Shown here: positions 48,994 through 56,621 of the stretch, in pieces
Layout: the number at the start of each line of letters is the position of its first letter
Position numbering within the stretch: the stretch's first letter is position 1
Source: Acetobacter lovaniensis
Lineage (GTDB): Bacteria > Pseudomonadota > Alphaproteobacteria > Acetobacterales > Acetobacteraceae
Direction: 5' to 3'
Assembly: GCF_014207635.1 (NCBI RefSeq)
Contig: NZ_JACHIE010000016.1
Location: 1 to 61,204 of the forward strand
DNA length: 61,204 nt
Notes under the pieces: model-generated
Database searches by the model: none
What the model saw: the letters and a program-made list of their open reading frames with translations, nothing else
What the model was told of the DNA's origin: nothing
Position numbers and translations under genes: made by a program

Positions 48994-49610
48994 GGGGTTT
49001 TTCCCCTGTGGCGGGATGTGGAAGATGCACGAAAGAACGGCAGCATCTGACGAAGAACATGATCGTGCAGTACAAACTGATGCCTGAGAGCGGCAGCAAC
49101 ATGCAGCGTGATCAGAGCCAGAAGTCCCCACGCAGCCCAGTGGTGAAGCACCTTCAGAACAGCTTCGACCGGTGCCTTGTCAGGCAGGGTCGACAGCACC
49201 GGAAGGTCGGGCCATGGTACTGTGTCGAACAGCACAGTCGGAATACCCAGCACTGAGACAGAAACCATTGCCCAGCCACTCAGGGGCAATATTACCTGCA
49301 ACCCATAGAGAGCAAGATGCACCAGATGCGCTCCTTTTTTCTCCAGTGGGAGTATATCTGTTGGCAGAGCGGGCGCAGGATGCGTAAGACGCCACCCAAT
49401 ACGCAAGGCGATCAGAAACATCACGGTGATGCCGATGGATTTGTGCAACTGGTAGATCTGGAACACCCGCATCGTATCGAGGAGGAGATGGTCCATGACC
49501 AGACCCATCACGATAAGGGTCAGTATCCCCGGGGCGATCACCCAATGAAGGATGACCGCTACCGTGGAATACCGCGTGGTCCCGCTCGCTGCACGCGTAG
49601 GCAAAAACAT
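48990..49610 (-). CDS. Cytochrome b561 family protein
   Basis: A 206-residue inner-membrane diheme cytochrome with four membrane helices. Candidate heme ligands are the His residues in VILHWVIAPG, IYQLHKSIGI, VLHHWAAWGL and LITLHVAAALRHQF. Family members oxidise ubiquinol or move electrons across the membrane. It sits between an intact yceI downstream and a deleted yceI upstream, as in yceI-b561-yceI operons. Confidence 0.92.
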   Translation of the reverse strand: MFLPTRAASGTTRYSTVAVILHWVIAPGILTLIVMGLVMDHLLLDTMRVFQIYQLHKSIGITVMFLIALRIGWRLTHPAPALPTDILPLEKKGAHLVHLALYGLQVILPLSGWAMVSVSVLGIPTVLFDTVPWPDLPVLSTLPDKAPVEAVLKVLHHWAAWGLLALITLHVAAALRHQFVLHDHVLRQMLPFFRASSTSRHRGKTP

Positions 49611-49615
49611 GGGCT

Positions 49616-49784
49616 TTAGTCCTGTTGTTCGAAGGCACCAGCAATGCGCAGCAGCACATCGTCAGACACGTAAGGCACATATATCTTCACACCGAAGTCG
49701 CTGCGTTTGATGTTACAGACAGCTTCAAACCCGGAGACCGATTGCAACAGCCACAGCAGAAAAGAAAAACGAAGTGTATTTCAT
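49616..49784 (-). pseudogene. yceI gene with internal deletion
   Basis: The ATG at 49784 opens a signal peptide (MKYTSFFFSAVAVAIGL). The sequence then shifts frame into the last 40 residues of a YceI protein (CNIKRSDFGVKIYVPYVSD, ending in TAA at 49616). This tail matches the end of the YceI protein at 22971-23564. About 130 codons of the middle are missing, so only both ends remain. Confidence 0.8.
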
Positions 49785-50021
49785 GAATTGGCTCTCCGGC
49801 CAGTAATGAATGCATCCTGAAAGGCCGCACCACAGTGTTCGAAAGGAGCGCCGGTTTCTGTTCCGCTCATATCTTCATTACCGCCGGAAGAACGAGCAAG
49901 AAATAAAAACAATGGAAATATATGGTTTCCATATTTTATCTATAAAGCATAATTGGACTTGTAACGGCTTTGTGCTGATCATTTGCGCGTTTTAAGCTCG
50001 CATCAGAAGACCGACCAGACC

Positions 50022-50150
50022 ATGAAACATACGGAAGATTTCAAGCGCGAAGCGGTGAGGATTGCGTTAAGCATCCGACAAAGGACTACAAATCGATGTC
50101 TGGGGCGCTCTCGCCGGTATCCTGATCGTGGCGTCCGGTGGACAAACAAA
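50022..50150 (+). pseudogene. 5' fragment of an IS3-type OrfA
   Basis: The start MKHTEDFKREAVRIALSI matches the N-terminus of IS3-family OrfA proteins, then the frame is lost. The remainder of the element is absent. It differs from the IS3 copy at 39851-40640, so it comes from another IS3 group. Confidence 0.6.
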
Positions 50151-50276
50151 AACCCCAGCCCGTTTTCAGACTGGGGTTCGTGATGTGTTCGCACCGCAAG
50201 TTCAGATGGTTGCGGGATCGTGCTGCCTCCGCCGTCCTAAGACGGGTTTCCCTTTGTGTTTCATGAACAGACCGAG
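50151..50276 (+). ncRNA. Candidate structured RNA
   Basis: Several hairpins follow one another: AACCCCAG/CTGGGGTT (50151-50178), GCAC-CGCAA/TTGCG-GTGC (50191-50223) and CCGTC-CTAA-GACGG (50232-50245). TGTTC/GAACA (50186-50190, 50265-50269) can close the last two into a three-way junction. A strong terminator follows directly. No protein frame or known RNA family is recognised. The first hairpin could simply be a terminator. Confidence 0.3.
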
Positions 50277-50316
50277 AAAAATCCGGCCCGCGACGTCAGG
50301 AGTGCCGGATTTTTTT
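50277..50316 (+). terminator. Strong intrinsic terminator
   Basis: An 11-base stem (AAAAATCCGGC / GCCGGATTTTT) with a 16-base loop ends in a run of T. No intact gene lies directly upstream, so it ends either the candidate RNA or a lost gene. Confidence 0.75.
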
Positions 50317-50495
50317 ATCTTTCCCTCTTAATTCTTCCCGGTTCTGTCCTCTATTTTCTGGACTCTCACTTTCATGGTTTTCCCTGCTCTCCCACGTTTA
50401 ATCCGCATTCCATGGTGACGACGCAGCATTCCGCATTGCGATATGCAGAGCATCGGTTGCACCGTTAAGAATTTCATCTGTCGATTTTGGCGTTT

Positions 50496-50524
50496 TTGAC
50501 GTCTCAAACATGAATTGACATACT
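50496..50524 (+). promoter_or_regulatory. Possible sigma-70 promoter of the DUF2867 gene
   Basis: TTGACG (50496-50501), 17 bases, then CATACT (50519-50524). The -10 has 4 of 6 consensus bases. The predicted start of transcription is about 45 bases before the ATG. Confidence 0.4.
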
Positions 50525-50573
50525 AGCCCTCGTTAGCTGCCACCTTAAACTACTCTGGGAATACCGTCAGGTC

Positions 50574-51092
50574 ATGGCTTTCAGGACAACAGTTACCAAA
50601 CGTACACCTCCCCGTGAAAGCAGCCTCACCGATTGGTACACGGGCGCGGACTTTATTGATTCCTATGAAGTAGCACTTCCTCCAGCCTATACGGTAGATA
50701 TGCGCGTGATCGCGCAGTCGGTTTTTGGAAAGCCTACCCTCTGGTTTCGAGCGCTGCTCTTTATCCGCGACATCGTGATGGCCCGTTTCAACGTCAAAAC
50801 ATCATCCGGTCTACGACAATCCGGCAACGAAGATAAGATCAACTTTTTCTCAGTTCTCGCGTCTCACTCCGATGAAATTATCCTGGGAGCAAATGACACG
50901 CATCTGGACTTTCGTCTTTCTCTGCTAGTCCAGCGAGCCGCCAATGGTCCCTCCCGCCTCTCAGCAACGACCGTAGTCCACTGTCACAATCGACTAGGCC
51001 AAATCTATATCACGGTGATCGCACCGTTTCACCGCATGGTGGTCATTTCGAACCTTCGCCGGGCTGCCGCCAATGGCTTTGGGCATGAATGA
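50574..51092 (+). CDS. DUF2867 domain protein
   Basis: A 172-residue soluble protein. Its pattern resembles DUF2867: DSYEVALPPAYTVDMRVIAQ, then VFGKPTLWFRALLFIRDIV near the N-terminus, and a C-terminal ITVIAPFHRMVVISNLRRA. In some bacteria this domain is attached to NAD-binding or epimerase proteins; here it stands alone. The biochemical role is unknown. It may be expressed alone from the promoter at 50496-50524. Confidence 0.75.
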   Translation: MAFRTTVTKRTPPRESSLTDWYTGADFIDSYEVALPPAYTVDMRVIAQSVFGKPTLWFRALLFIRDIVMARFNVKTSSGLRQSGNEDKINFFSVLASHSDEIILGANDTHLDFRLSLLVQRAANGPSRLSATTVVHCHNRLGQIYITVIAPFHRMVVISNLRRAAANGFGHE

Positions 51093-51617
51093 GTAGCCAT
51101 CGCCAAAAAACCAGACAATCAGAACGCCAGGAATGAGGCGCAAGGCCGCCCTCTCCGTTTACTCGATCCGCATTCTCGAAAAATACCCTGAAACCGCAGC
51201 AGGCCAGTGCGCAAGGTGCGCCTTCCTTTTCGTGGCCCGATACAAAAAACATCGGGCCGTCGATCATATCAGGCAAACTCACTGAAACCAAAAAAACACA
51301 ACGCAGAACACGATAATCGTCGTGCGCTGGTTCACTTAGGAAATCAGGCGCCTCGTCGTAAAGCTTGCACAACGCAGACTACCCGTCGCTCACATACTCA
51401 GATGACCCACTTTTCGACGAACACATCGGGCCAGCGCTATCCACGCTCACTCACAACACAAAATGCAACTGTAGTACTAAACACCTGGGTACCATCAATT
51501 TTACGCAACATTCCTTCGAACTTTTCAGGTTATGTTCATCTGCTGCAAACTTATTGGCCTAAATGGTAATGCTGAGTATAGTCTCGCCTTCTGGTCTTTT
51601 TATGGCGAAGTGAGCTC
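51093..51617. other. Intergenic, no gene recognised
   Basis: This stretch of about 525 bases holds a perfect 8-base hairpin (GGCCCGAT / ATCGGGCC, 51234-51258) with an A-rich loop, which may end the DUF2867 transcript. I see no further gene. Confidence 0.4.
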
Positions 51618-52643
51618 GTGGCACGTATTCTTCTGACTGGTGGCGCCGGATTTATTGGCTCCCATACTGCGGTAGCCCTTCAGGGTCGTGGGCACGATGT
51701 TGTGCTTCTGGATAATTTTTCCAATGCCTCCCGCTCGGTCCCTGCCCGGCTCAAGGAAATTACAGGGGTGGACTACCCCGTGCATGACGTGGACATCCGC
51801 GATATGGACGCCATGCAGCGGGTCTTTGCAACAGAGCCTTATGATGCCGTCATTCATTTTGCAGCACTCAAGGCCGTGGGGGAAAGTGAAGAAAACCCCC
51901 TGCACTATTTTGATGTGAATGTTGCAGGAACATTAAAACTGCTCACCGCCATGCGGCATGCAGGCGTGGGACGCATTGTTTTTTCGTCTTCCGCAACGGT
52001 TTATGGCGCGCCAGAACACTGCCCCATAGCAGAAAGCGCCCCCCTGCACGCCACCAACATTTACGGGCGCACAAAGCTGATCATGGAAGATATGATCAGC
52101 GACCTCGTGCGCACCGGTATGCTGTCCTCCGCGTTTTTGCTGCGGTACTTCAACCCGGTGGGCGCGCATCCTTCGGGCCTGATCGGCGAGGACCCACGTG
52201 GCGTTCCCGCTAACCTGATGCCTTATCTGTGTCAGGTTGCCGCCAGACAGCGCGACCGCCTGACCATTTTTGGTGATGATTACCCAACGCCGGATGGCAC
52301 AGGCGTGCGCGACTACCTACACGTAATGGATCTGGCCGAAGCCCATTGCGCCGCAGTGGAAAAAGCCCTTGGCACCGAGGGCACCCACGCCGTTAATCTT
52401 GGCACCGGCACAGGATATTCGGTGCTTGAGCTGGTTCATGCGTTTGAAAACGCAACCGGGATTAACATTCCCTACCAGATTGGCCCCCGCCGACCCGGCG
52501 ATGCCCCCGCCTGCTACGCAAACCCGGCTCTGGCCAGGACCATGTTCGGCTGGTCTGCCAAACGTACCCTACTCGATATGTGCCGGGATTCCTGGCATTG
52601 GCAATCCATGAGCGTAAAAATACCGAGCCCCATTAATCTCTGA
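51618..52643 (+). CDS. galE: UDP-glucose 4-epimerase GalE
   Basis: A 341-residue NAD-dependent short-chain dehydrogenase-fold enzyme that interconverts UDP-glucose and UDP-galactose, feeding polysaccharide synthesis. The NAD motif is GGAGFIGS near the N-terminus. The catalytic Tyr-x3-Lys is YGRTK, with SSSATVYG before it. GalE-type blocks include GTGVRDYLHVMDLA and RRPGDAP. It begins with a GTG codon, with GAAGTGAG just upstream. The GC-rich codon use resembles the core genome more than the IS debris on each side. Confidence 0.95.
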   Translation: MARILLTGGAGFIGSHTAVALQGRGHDVVLLDNFSNASRSVPARLKEITGVDYPVHDVDIRDMDAMQRVFATEPYDAVIHFAALKAVGESEENPLHYFDVNVAGTLKLLTAMRHAGVGRIVFSSSATVYGAPEHCPIAESAPLHATNIYGRTKLIMEDMISDLVRTGMLSSAFLLRYFNPVGAHPSGLIGEDPRGVPANLMPYLCQVAARQRDRLTIFGDDYPTPDGTGVRDYLHVMDLAEAHCAAVEKALGTEGTHAVNLGTGTGYSVLELVHAFENATGINIPYQIGPRRPGDAPACYANPALARTMFGWSAKRTLLDMCRDSWHWQSMSVKIPSPINL

Positions 52644-52733
52644 TTTTTTCTATATTGTGAGCTACAGAAGATGAAATAAATAACACATGAATACTCGCAT
52701 GTTTGATAAACCTATAAATGCCTGTTTGGAAAG

Positions 52734-52838
52734 TCACGGATGAGCGTTTCTGCGGATGAGATTGGCCCCCATGGCGACGAGGATCATGGCGTTTGAGACG
52801 TCGATGCGTCGCTCGTAATCGCGCACAAGGCGTCGCCA
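52734..52838 (-). pseudogene. C-terminal fragment of an IS5-family transposase
   Basis: The minus strand encodes RRLVRDYERRIDVSNAMI then LVAMGANLIRR and a stop, a typical end of IS5-group transposases. At its N-terminal edge the sequence switches abruptly to the IS3 fragment on the opposite strand. Confidence 0.7.
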
Positions 52839-53067
52839 CCGGGTCATCCGCAGCAGAACGCTTATATTGAATGCTACAACAGAACTGTCCGGCAGGAATG
52901 GCTCGAGCAGTCTCTGTTTGAAAGCATTCAGGATGTGCAGGAGGTCGCAACACAATGGCTCTGGACATATAACAATGACAGACCCAACATGGGGAACGGC
53001 GGGTTCACACCCGCCCAGAAACTAAAAGAAGTGGCCTGAATTCTCAGTCAGAACCCCACTAAAAAAA
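52838..53067 (+). pseudogene. C-terminal fragment of the IS3-type OrfB (second copy)
   Basis: The plus strand encodes HPQQNAYIECYNRTVRQEWL through to QKLKEVA and a stop. It is nearly identical to the end of the transposase at 39892-40571, including the terminal GAATTC-TCAGTCAGAACCC and the G-run. Only this end of the element is left. Confidence 0.75.
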
Positions 53068-53126
53068 AGGGGGGGAGACTACAACCATCACATCACGTTG
53101 TGAAAAATACAAAACCATGGAACGAT

Positions 53127-55328
53127 TTAAAAAGAAAAACTAGTTGAGAAATTTGCCGTAGCACCAGAACCAACAAACAGCACTGTATCCGCATTGGACC
53201 AATATCGTGTGTTAGTCACGTTATTGCCGTTTGCCCGGAATGTAATCGTCTGTCCCGATACAAGATGCAGGCGATAGTTGCCACCGAGGCTTAGAGTGAC
53301 ATAATCCGAGACAGAAGCACGTTGCAAGCTGTCAGCTGAACGCTTCCCCACATAATACACGCCTGCATTAAGGCCTAAATTTGGTATAAAATCTGGTCTA
53401 TATTCTCCGAAAGCTGATAACGCATAATCAGGTACGCCTATAACCGATTTACCATTCTGTGCGACATTTCCAGTCTGGGCCTGCACAGCGTGTGTCCATG
53501 TTCCAGAAACGGAAACAGAGAGTTCATGTGTAATGCTGCCCTGCATGGAGATTTCAACCCCTTTATGAATGGCGCGTCCATTTACAACATAGACATTATC
53601 CGGATTGGCATAGGAAAGACCTCGGTCGATATGAAAATATGCCACTGAAATAAGAGCATTCTTCAGTTTATATCGACCGCCAAATTCATACTGGCTACTT
53701 ACTACTGGAGCCAGAACGGTACCTGCGTTTGCAGCACTGTCTGGTGCCGTTCCGGCACTTTCCAACCCTTGAATATAACTACCATAAAGACTGCTCTGTT
53801 TTGTCGGACGAATAACCAGACCACCAATTGGTGTAACTTTTTTTACGGTATACGTATTTTTATTTTGATTAATATACGTTGTATAATTTTCGTAACGTGC
53901 ACCTCCTATAAGGGTAAAGTATTTTGCAAAACTGGCACGATCCATCATATAATAACCCGTGTCTGTATTTGTACTACCATATGTGTAGGTCGAGCCACTT
54001 ACAGATAACGCATTAAAATCAATATCGACGGGATTATAAATGTTTTGTCTGAATGATTTATAGTTTGTGCGGTTCTGATCATCTTGGATCTGCGCATTCC
54101 GATTATAACCGAAAAGCAGTTCATGCCGAATTGGACCGGTTTTTACCGAACCGGATAATTCCGTGCGTACATTCAAATTATAATAGTTCTGATCTCCCGT
54201 ATAAGTTGTCGTATTTGTACCCCAACCTGTGACGACATTGACGTTGGAAACATTGGAGATAGAACGTTGCCTGCGCGTCCGGGCAATCCCCCCTTCAACA
54301 CGAAAAGCCCAATCCTTCCAGATGGAATAATCCACTCGCCCTAAAACATTCGTAGCCCAGGCATTATAAGGCGCGTCCCTTGCCGCATAACGGTTATGAA
54401 GAGAAGGGATTCTTGGAAGTGTAATGCGCCCATTAACAGCCGTTGGTATGGTAATGCCTCCCGGCTCGTAAGTTTCTTCCTTTGAATTTTCAATATCAAG
54501 TTTCAAAGAGAGTTTATCGGTAGGTCGCCAGTCAAAAGCCCCACTTACAAGCCATCTGTTGCCCGATATACCGTTGACGGTTGTCCCCATATTGCTGGCA
54601 TAACCGTTTGCGCGCGCACCAAACTGCTTGCGCGCACCAAATTCGCGCCCGATATCAATGCCACCGCCATAGCTACCCACACTATCTCCGGTCAGGCTGA
54701 CAACAGTAACAGGCTGTGGCGTTGCGCGTTTTGTTACAAAATTTGCGATAGCTGATGGAGTTGTAAAACCGTAATAAAGAGCGGAAACACCCTTCAGAAC
54801 TTCGACACGCTCCTTGTTTTCCAGCATAATCGGCGAAAGGGCGATGATGGGAAGTGTACCGTTAAGGCGATAGTTTGTGCGTGCCTGAATCTGAACGCCT
54901 CTGGCCATAAAATTTGGTGTGGTGATTGGACTGGTGCTGGACGAGACAACACCCGCGACATTGCGCATCGCATCCGTCACTGTCTGAGCACCTTGCGCGT
55001 CAAGTAATGCGCGGGTCAGAACCGTTACCGTCATCGGTGTATCCATAATGGACTGATTCCGAAAAGTCCCGATCTGGACAACATCAGCGTTGAATTTTCT
55101 ACTCTGTCCTTTGACCTCAATAGACTCATCAAGCTGACGTTCGGACGAGGAAGGATTGGACTCTCTACTCGTAGAATGCTTCTGCGGCAGTTGTTGACCT
55201 TTATACTGTGGAACCGAAGCATTTTGATCCGCACGGCGTGCTTCTGAAGCACGAACCGGGACAGAAAAAGCGCCACACATGATGAACAGCGTCGAGACCT
55301 GTAATCCCGAAACAAAACTCTGGCGCAT
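53127..55328 (-). CDS. TonB-dependent ferric siderophore receptor
   Basis: A 733-residue outer-membrane receptor with a signal peptide (to about VRA, residue 27). The plug domain shows IMDTPMTVTVLTRALLDAQ, TDAMRNVAGVVS, FMARGVQIQARTNYRLNG and VEVLKGVSALYYG. The barrel ends in FSTSFSF, with the C-terminal Phe needed for assembly. The plug with ALYYGF and TPSAIANFVTK suggests the catecholate/hydroxamate siderophore group. A palindromic Fur-like site lies upstream. The gene stands alone between IS remnants. Confidence 0.92.
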   Translation of the reverse strand: MRQSFVSGLQVSTLFIMCGAFSVPVRASEARRADQNASVPQYKGQQLPQKHSTSRESNPSSSERQLDESIEVKGQSRKFNADVVQIGTFRNQSIMDTPMTVTVLTRALLDAQGAQTVTDAMRNVAGVVSSSTSPITTPNFMARGVQIQARTNYRLNGTLPIIALSPIMLENKERVEVLKGVSALYYGFTTPSAIANFVTKRATPQPVTVVSLTGDSVGSYGGGIDIGREFGARKQFGARANGYASNMGTTVNGISGNRWLVSGAFDWRPTDKLSLKLDIENSKEETYEPGGITIPTAVNGRITLPRIPSLHNRYAARDAPYNAWATNVLGRVDYSIWKDWAFRVEGGIARTRRQRSISNVSNVNVVTGWGTNTTTYTGDQNYYNLNVRTELSGSVKTGPIRHELLFGYNRNAQIQDDQNRTNYKSFRQNIYNPVDIDFNALSVSGSTYTYGSTNTDTGYYMMDRASFAKYFTLIGGARYENYTTYINQNKNTYTVKKVTPIGGLVIRPTKQSSLYGSYIQGLESAGTAPDSAANAGTVLAPVVSSQYEFGGRYKLKNALISVAYFHIDRGLSYANPDNVYVVNGRAIHKGVEISMQGSITHELSVSVSGTWTHAVQAQTGNVAQNGKSVIGVPDYALSAFGEYRPDFIPNLGLNAGVYYVGKRSADSLQRASVSDYVTLSLGGNYRLHLVSGQTITFRANGNNVTNTRYWSNADTVLFVGSGATANFSTSFSF

Positions 55329-55379
55329 GAAAGAGTCAGCCTTATGAGACGTGATATAGTATGCACCACATAATGATAG

Positions 55380-55394
55380 TGCGAATGATTCGCA
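55380..55394 (-). promoter_or_regulatory. Palindromic Fur-like operator
   Basis: TGCGAATGATTCGCA is a perfect 7-1-7 palindrome about 50 bases before the receptor ATG. It is preceded by TAATGATA, giving overlapping GATAAT-like half-sites. Fur repression by iron is the likely role. Confidence 0.6.
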
Positions 55395-55661
55395 ATATAT
55401 GATTTAACCGGAATGAATCTTCGCTACGCAAATAGGGCCTCTTGAAGAGCCTGACATTCCGGAACAACTCTCAGATCATGACGTTCTTCCTGTCTCACCT
55501 CCATGGAGCCGTTCCTTCAAACGCCCGTGTGAGGAAGTCGATCATGGAGCCCGGTCAGAAGCTTAGAGCAAATGAATACCACCAAGCTCCGCAGGAGGGC
55601 GATCCAGAGTAAGGATGTTCAGCGCCCCTGGGCATTCATTCCGGGTGCCGTCTGTGTGAAT
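55395..55661. other. Intergenic, no gene recognised
   Basis: This stretch of about 270 bases lies between the operator and the IS1182 remnant. It contains only short unidentified frames. Confidence 0.35.
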
Positions 55662-55936
55662 CGGTGAGGAAGGTTTTGCCGTCGATGCCAGCCTGATCCA
55701 GGCCGATGCCAAACGACGACTGGCTTTTCTGGGAGATGGAGGCCTTCCTCCTGAATGAAGGCAGAGGAAAAAGGTCGAGATGCTGTTCGCTCATCTCAAA
55801 CAAATACTCAACTGGATCGACTGCGATTGCGCGGCCCAAATGGTGCCAGAAAGGAATTTCTTCTCGCCGCAACTGCCCAGAACCTGCGTCAAATGGCAAA
55901 GCTGACGCCAGTCAACTCCCTCCAGAGAGTCATTTG
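55662..55936 (+). pseudogene. IS1182-type transposase remnant
   Basis: Three pieces in different frames match IS1182-group transposases in pattern: GEEGFAVDASLIQADAKR, KKVEMLFAHLK and LDRLRLRGPNGARKEFLLA, ending AQNLRQMAKL. The central part between the first two is missing. No intact frame remains. Confidence 0.65.
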
Positions 55937-56161
55937 AAAGAGAAAAGAGCATCAAGCTCCTCACAAGTCTCTATCCGCCCGATAAAGCAAACGACTTTTT
56001 CAACAGAATTGCCTCTTGTCGGTCGTTGAGTGACCAATTTACGTTTTCCGAAAGCTGACATGCAATACTGCTCAAGGATCAGGGATGTCGTCATCGAAAA
56101 GCAGGATTGCCGCAATCGATATGGACTGGTGGACAGAAAGAACTTGATGTAACGGTGACAC

Positions 56162-56551
56162 ATGATCCCACGTGCTCACAGTTCAACTTACCTGCTGGCC
56201 TGCTGGCCTCTCGTATTGCTTGCACTGATTGCGCGCCTGACATTTGGCGGAATTGCTTCTCCTTCAGCACTGATCGACGATCCCCTCAAAACTCTTACAA
56301 AGCTGAGTATTCTTTGCGACGATCAGAGCACATCGTCTGATCCGGACGGACAGCACCATCGCTCGACTGCTCCCGATGATGACGGCTTCCTTCTGTCCGA
56401 GGCATTGGACCTGCTTATTGTAAGCATCGTTTTCTGTCTTTTTATGGGATTGGGTGTTGCTAGCATTCGCCAAGCATGGATGTTCACATCCATCCGGGGG
56501 CCACCAACACCGAAGCGAACTTCTCTCTGCCCACAGGGACCTCCCGCCTGA
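56162..56551 (+). CDS. DUF2946-like small membrane/secreted protein
   Basis: A 129-residue protein with an N-terminal hydrophobic helix (about 10-30) and a second at about 80-102, an acidic/His middle (SSDPDGQHHRS) and a tail ending RGPP...QGPPA. The layout and RGPP tail resemble the protein at 36124-36576, and it likewise stands directly before a TonB receptor. It lacks that protein's strong Met-rich run and CPLC. The family placement is tentative; a metal-related role is inferred from its neighbours. Confidence 0.6.
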   Translation: MIPRAHSSTYLLACWPLVLLALIARLTFGGIASPSALIDDPLKTLTKLSILCDDQSTSSDPDGQHHRSTAPDDDGFLLSEALDLLIVSIVFCLFMGLGVASIRQAWMFTSIRGPPTPKRTSLCPQGPPA

Positions 56552-56568
56552 TCTGAATTGAAAGAGCC

Positions 56569-56591
56569 GCTCACCTACCATGCAGGTGAGC
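56569..56591 (+). promoter_or_regulatory. Hairpin before the TonB receptor
   Basis: A perfect 8-base stem (GCTCACCT / AGGTGAGC) has a 7-base loop that contains an ATG (56580). It is followed by ATTTTG. It may be a weak terminator or a translation-control hairpin, and it makes the ATG at 56622 the likelier start of the receptor. Confidence 0.45.
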
Positions 56592-56621
56592 ATTTTGTGC
56601 TGTCTATTCAGGTTCCGTCAC

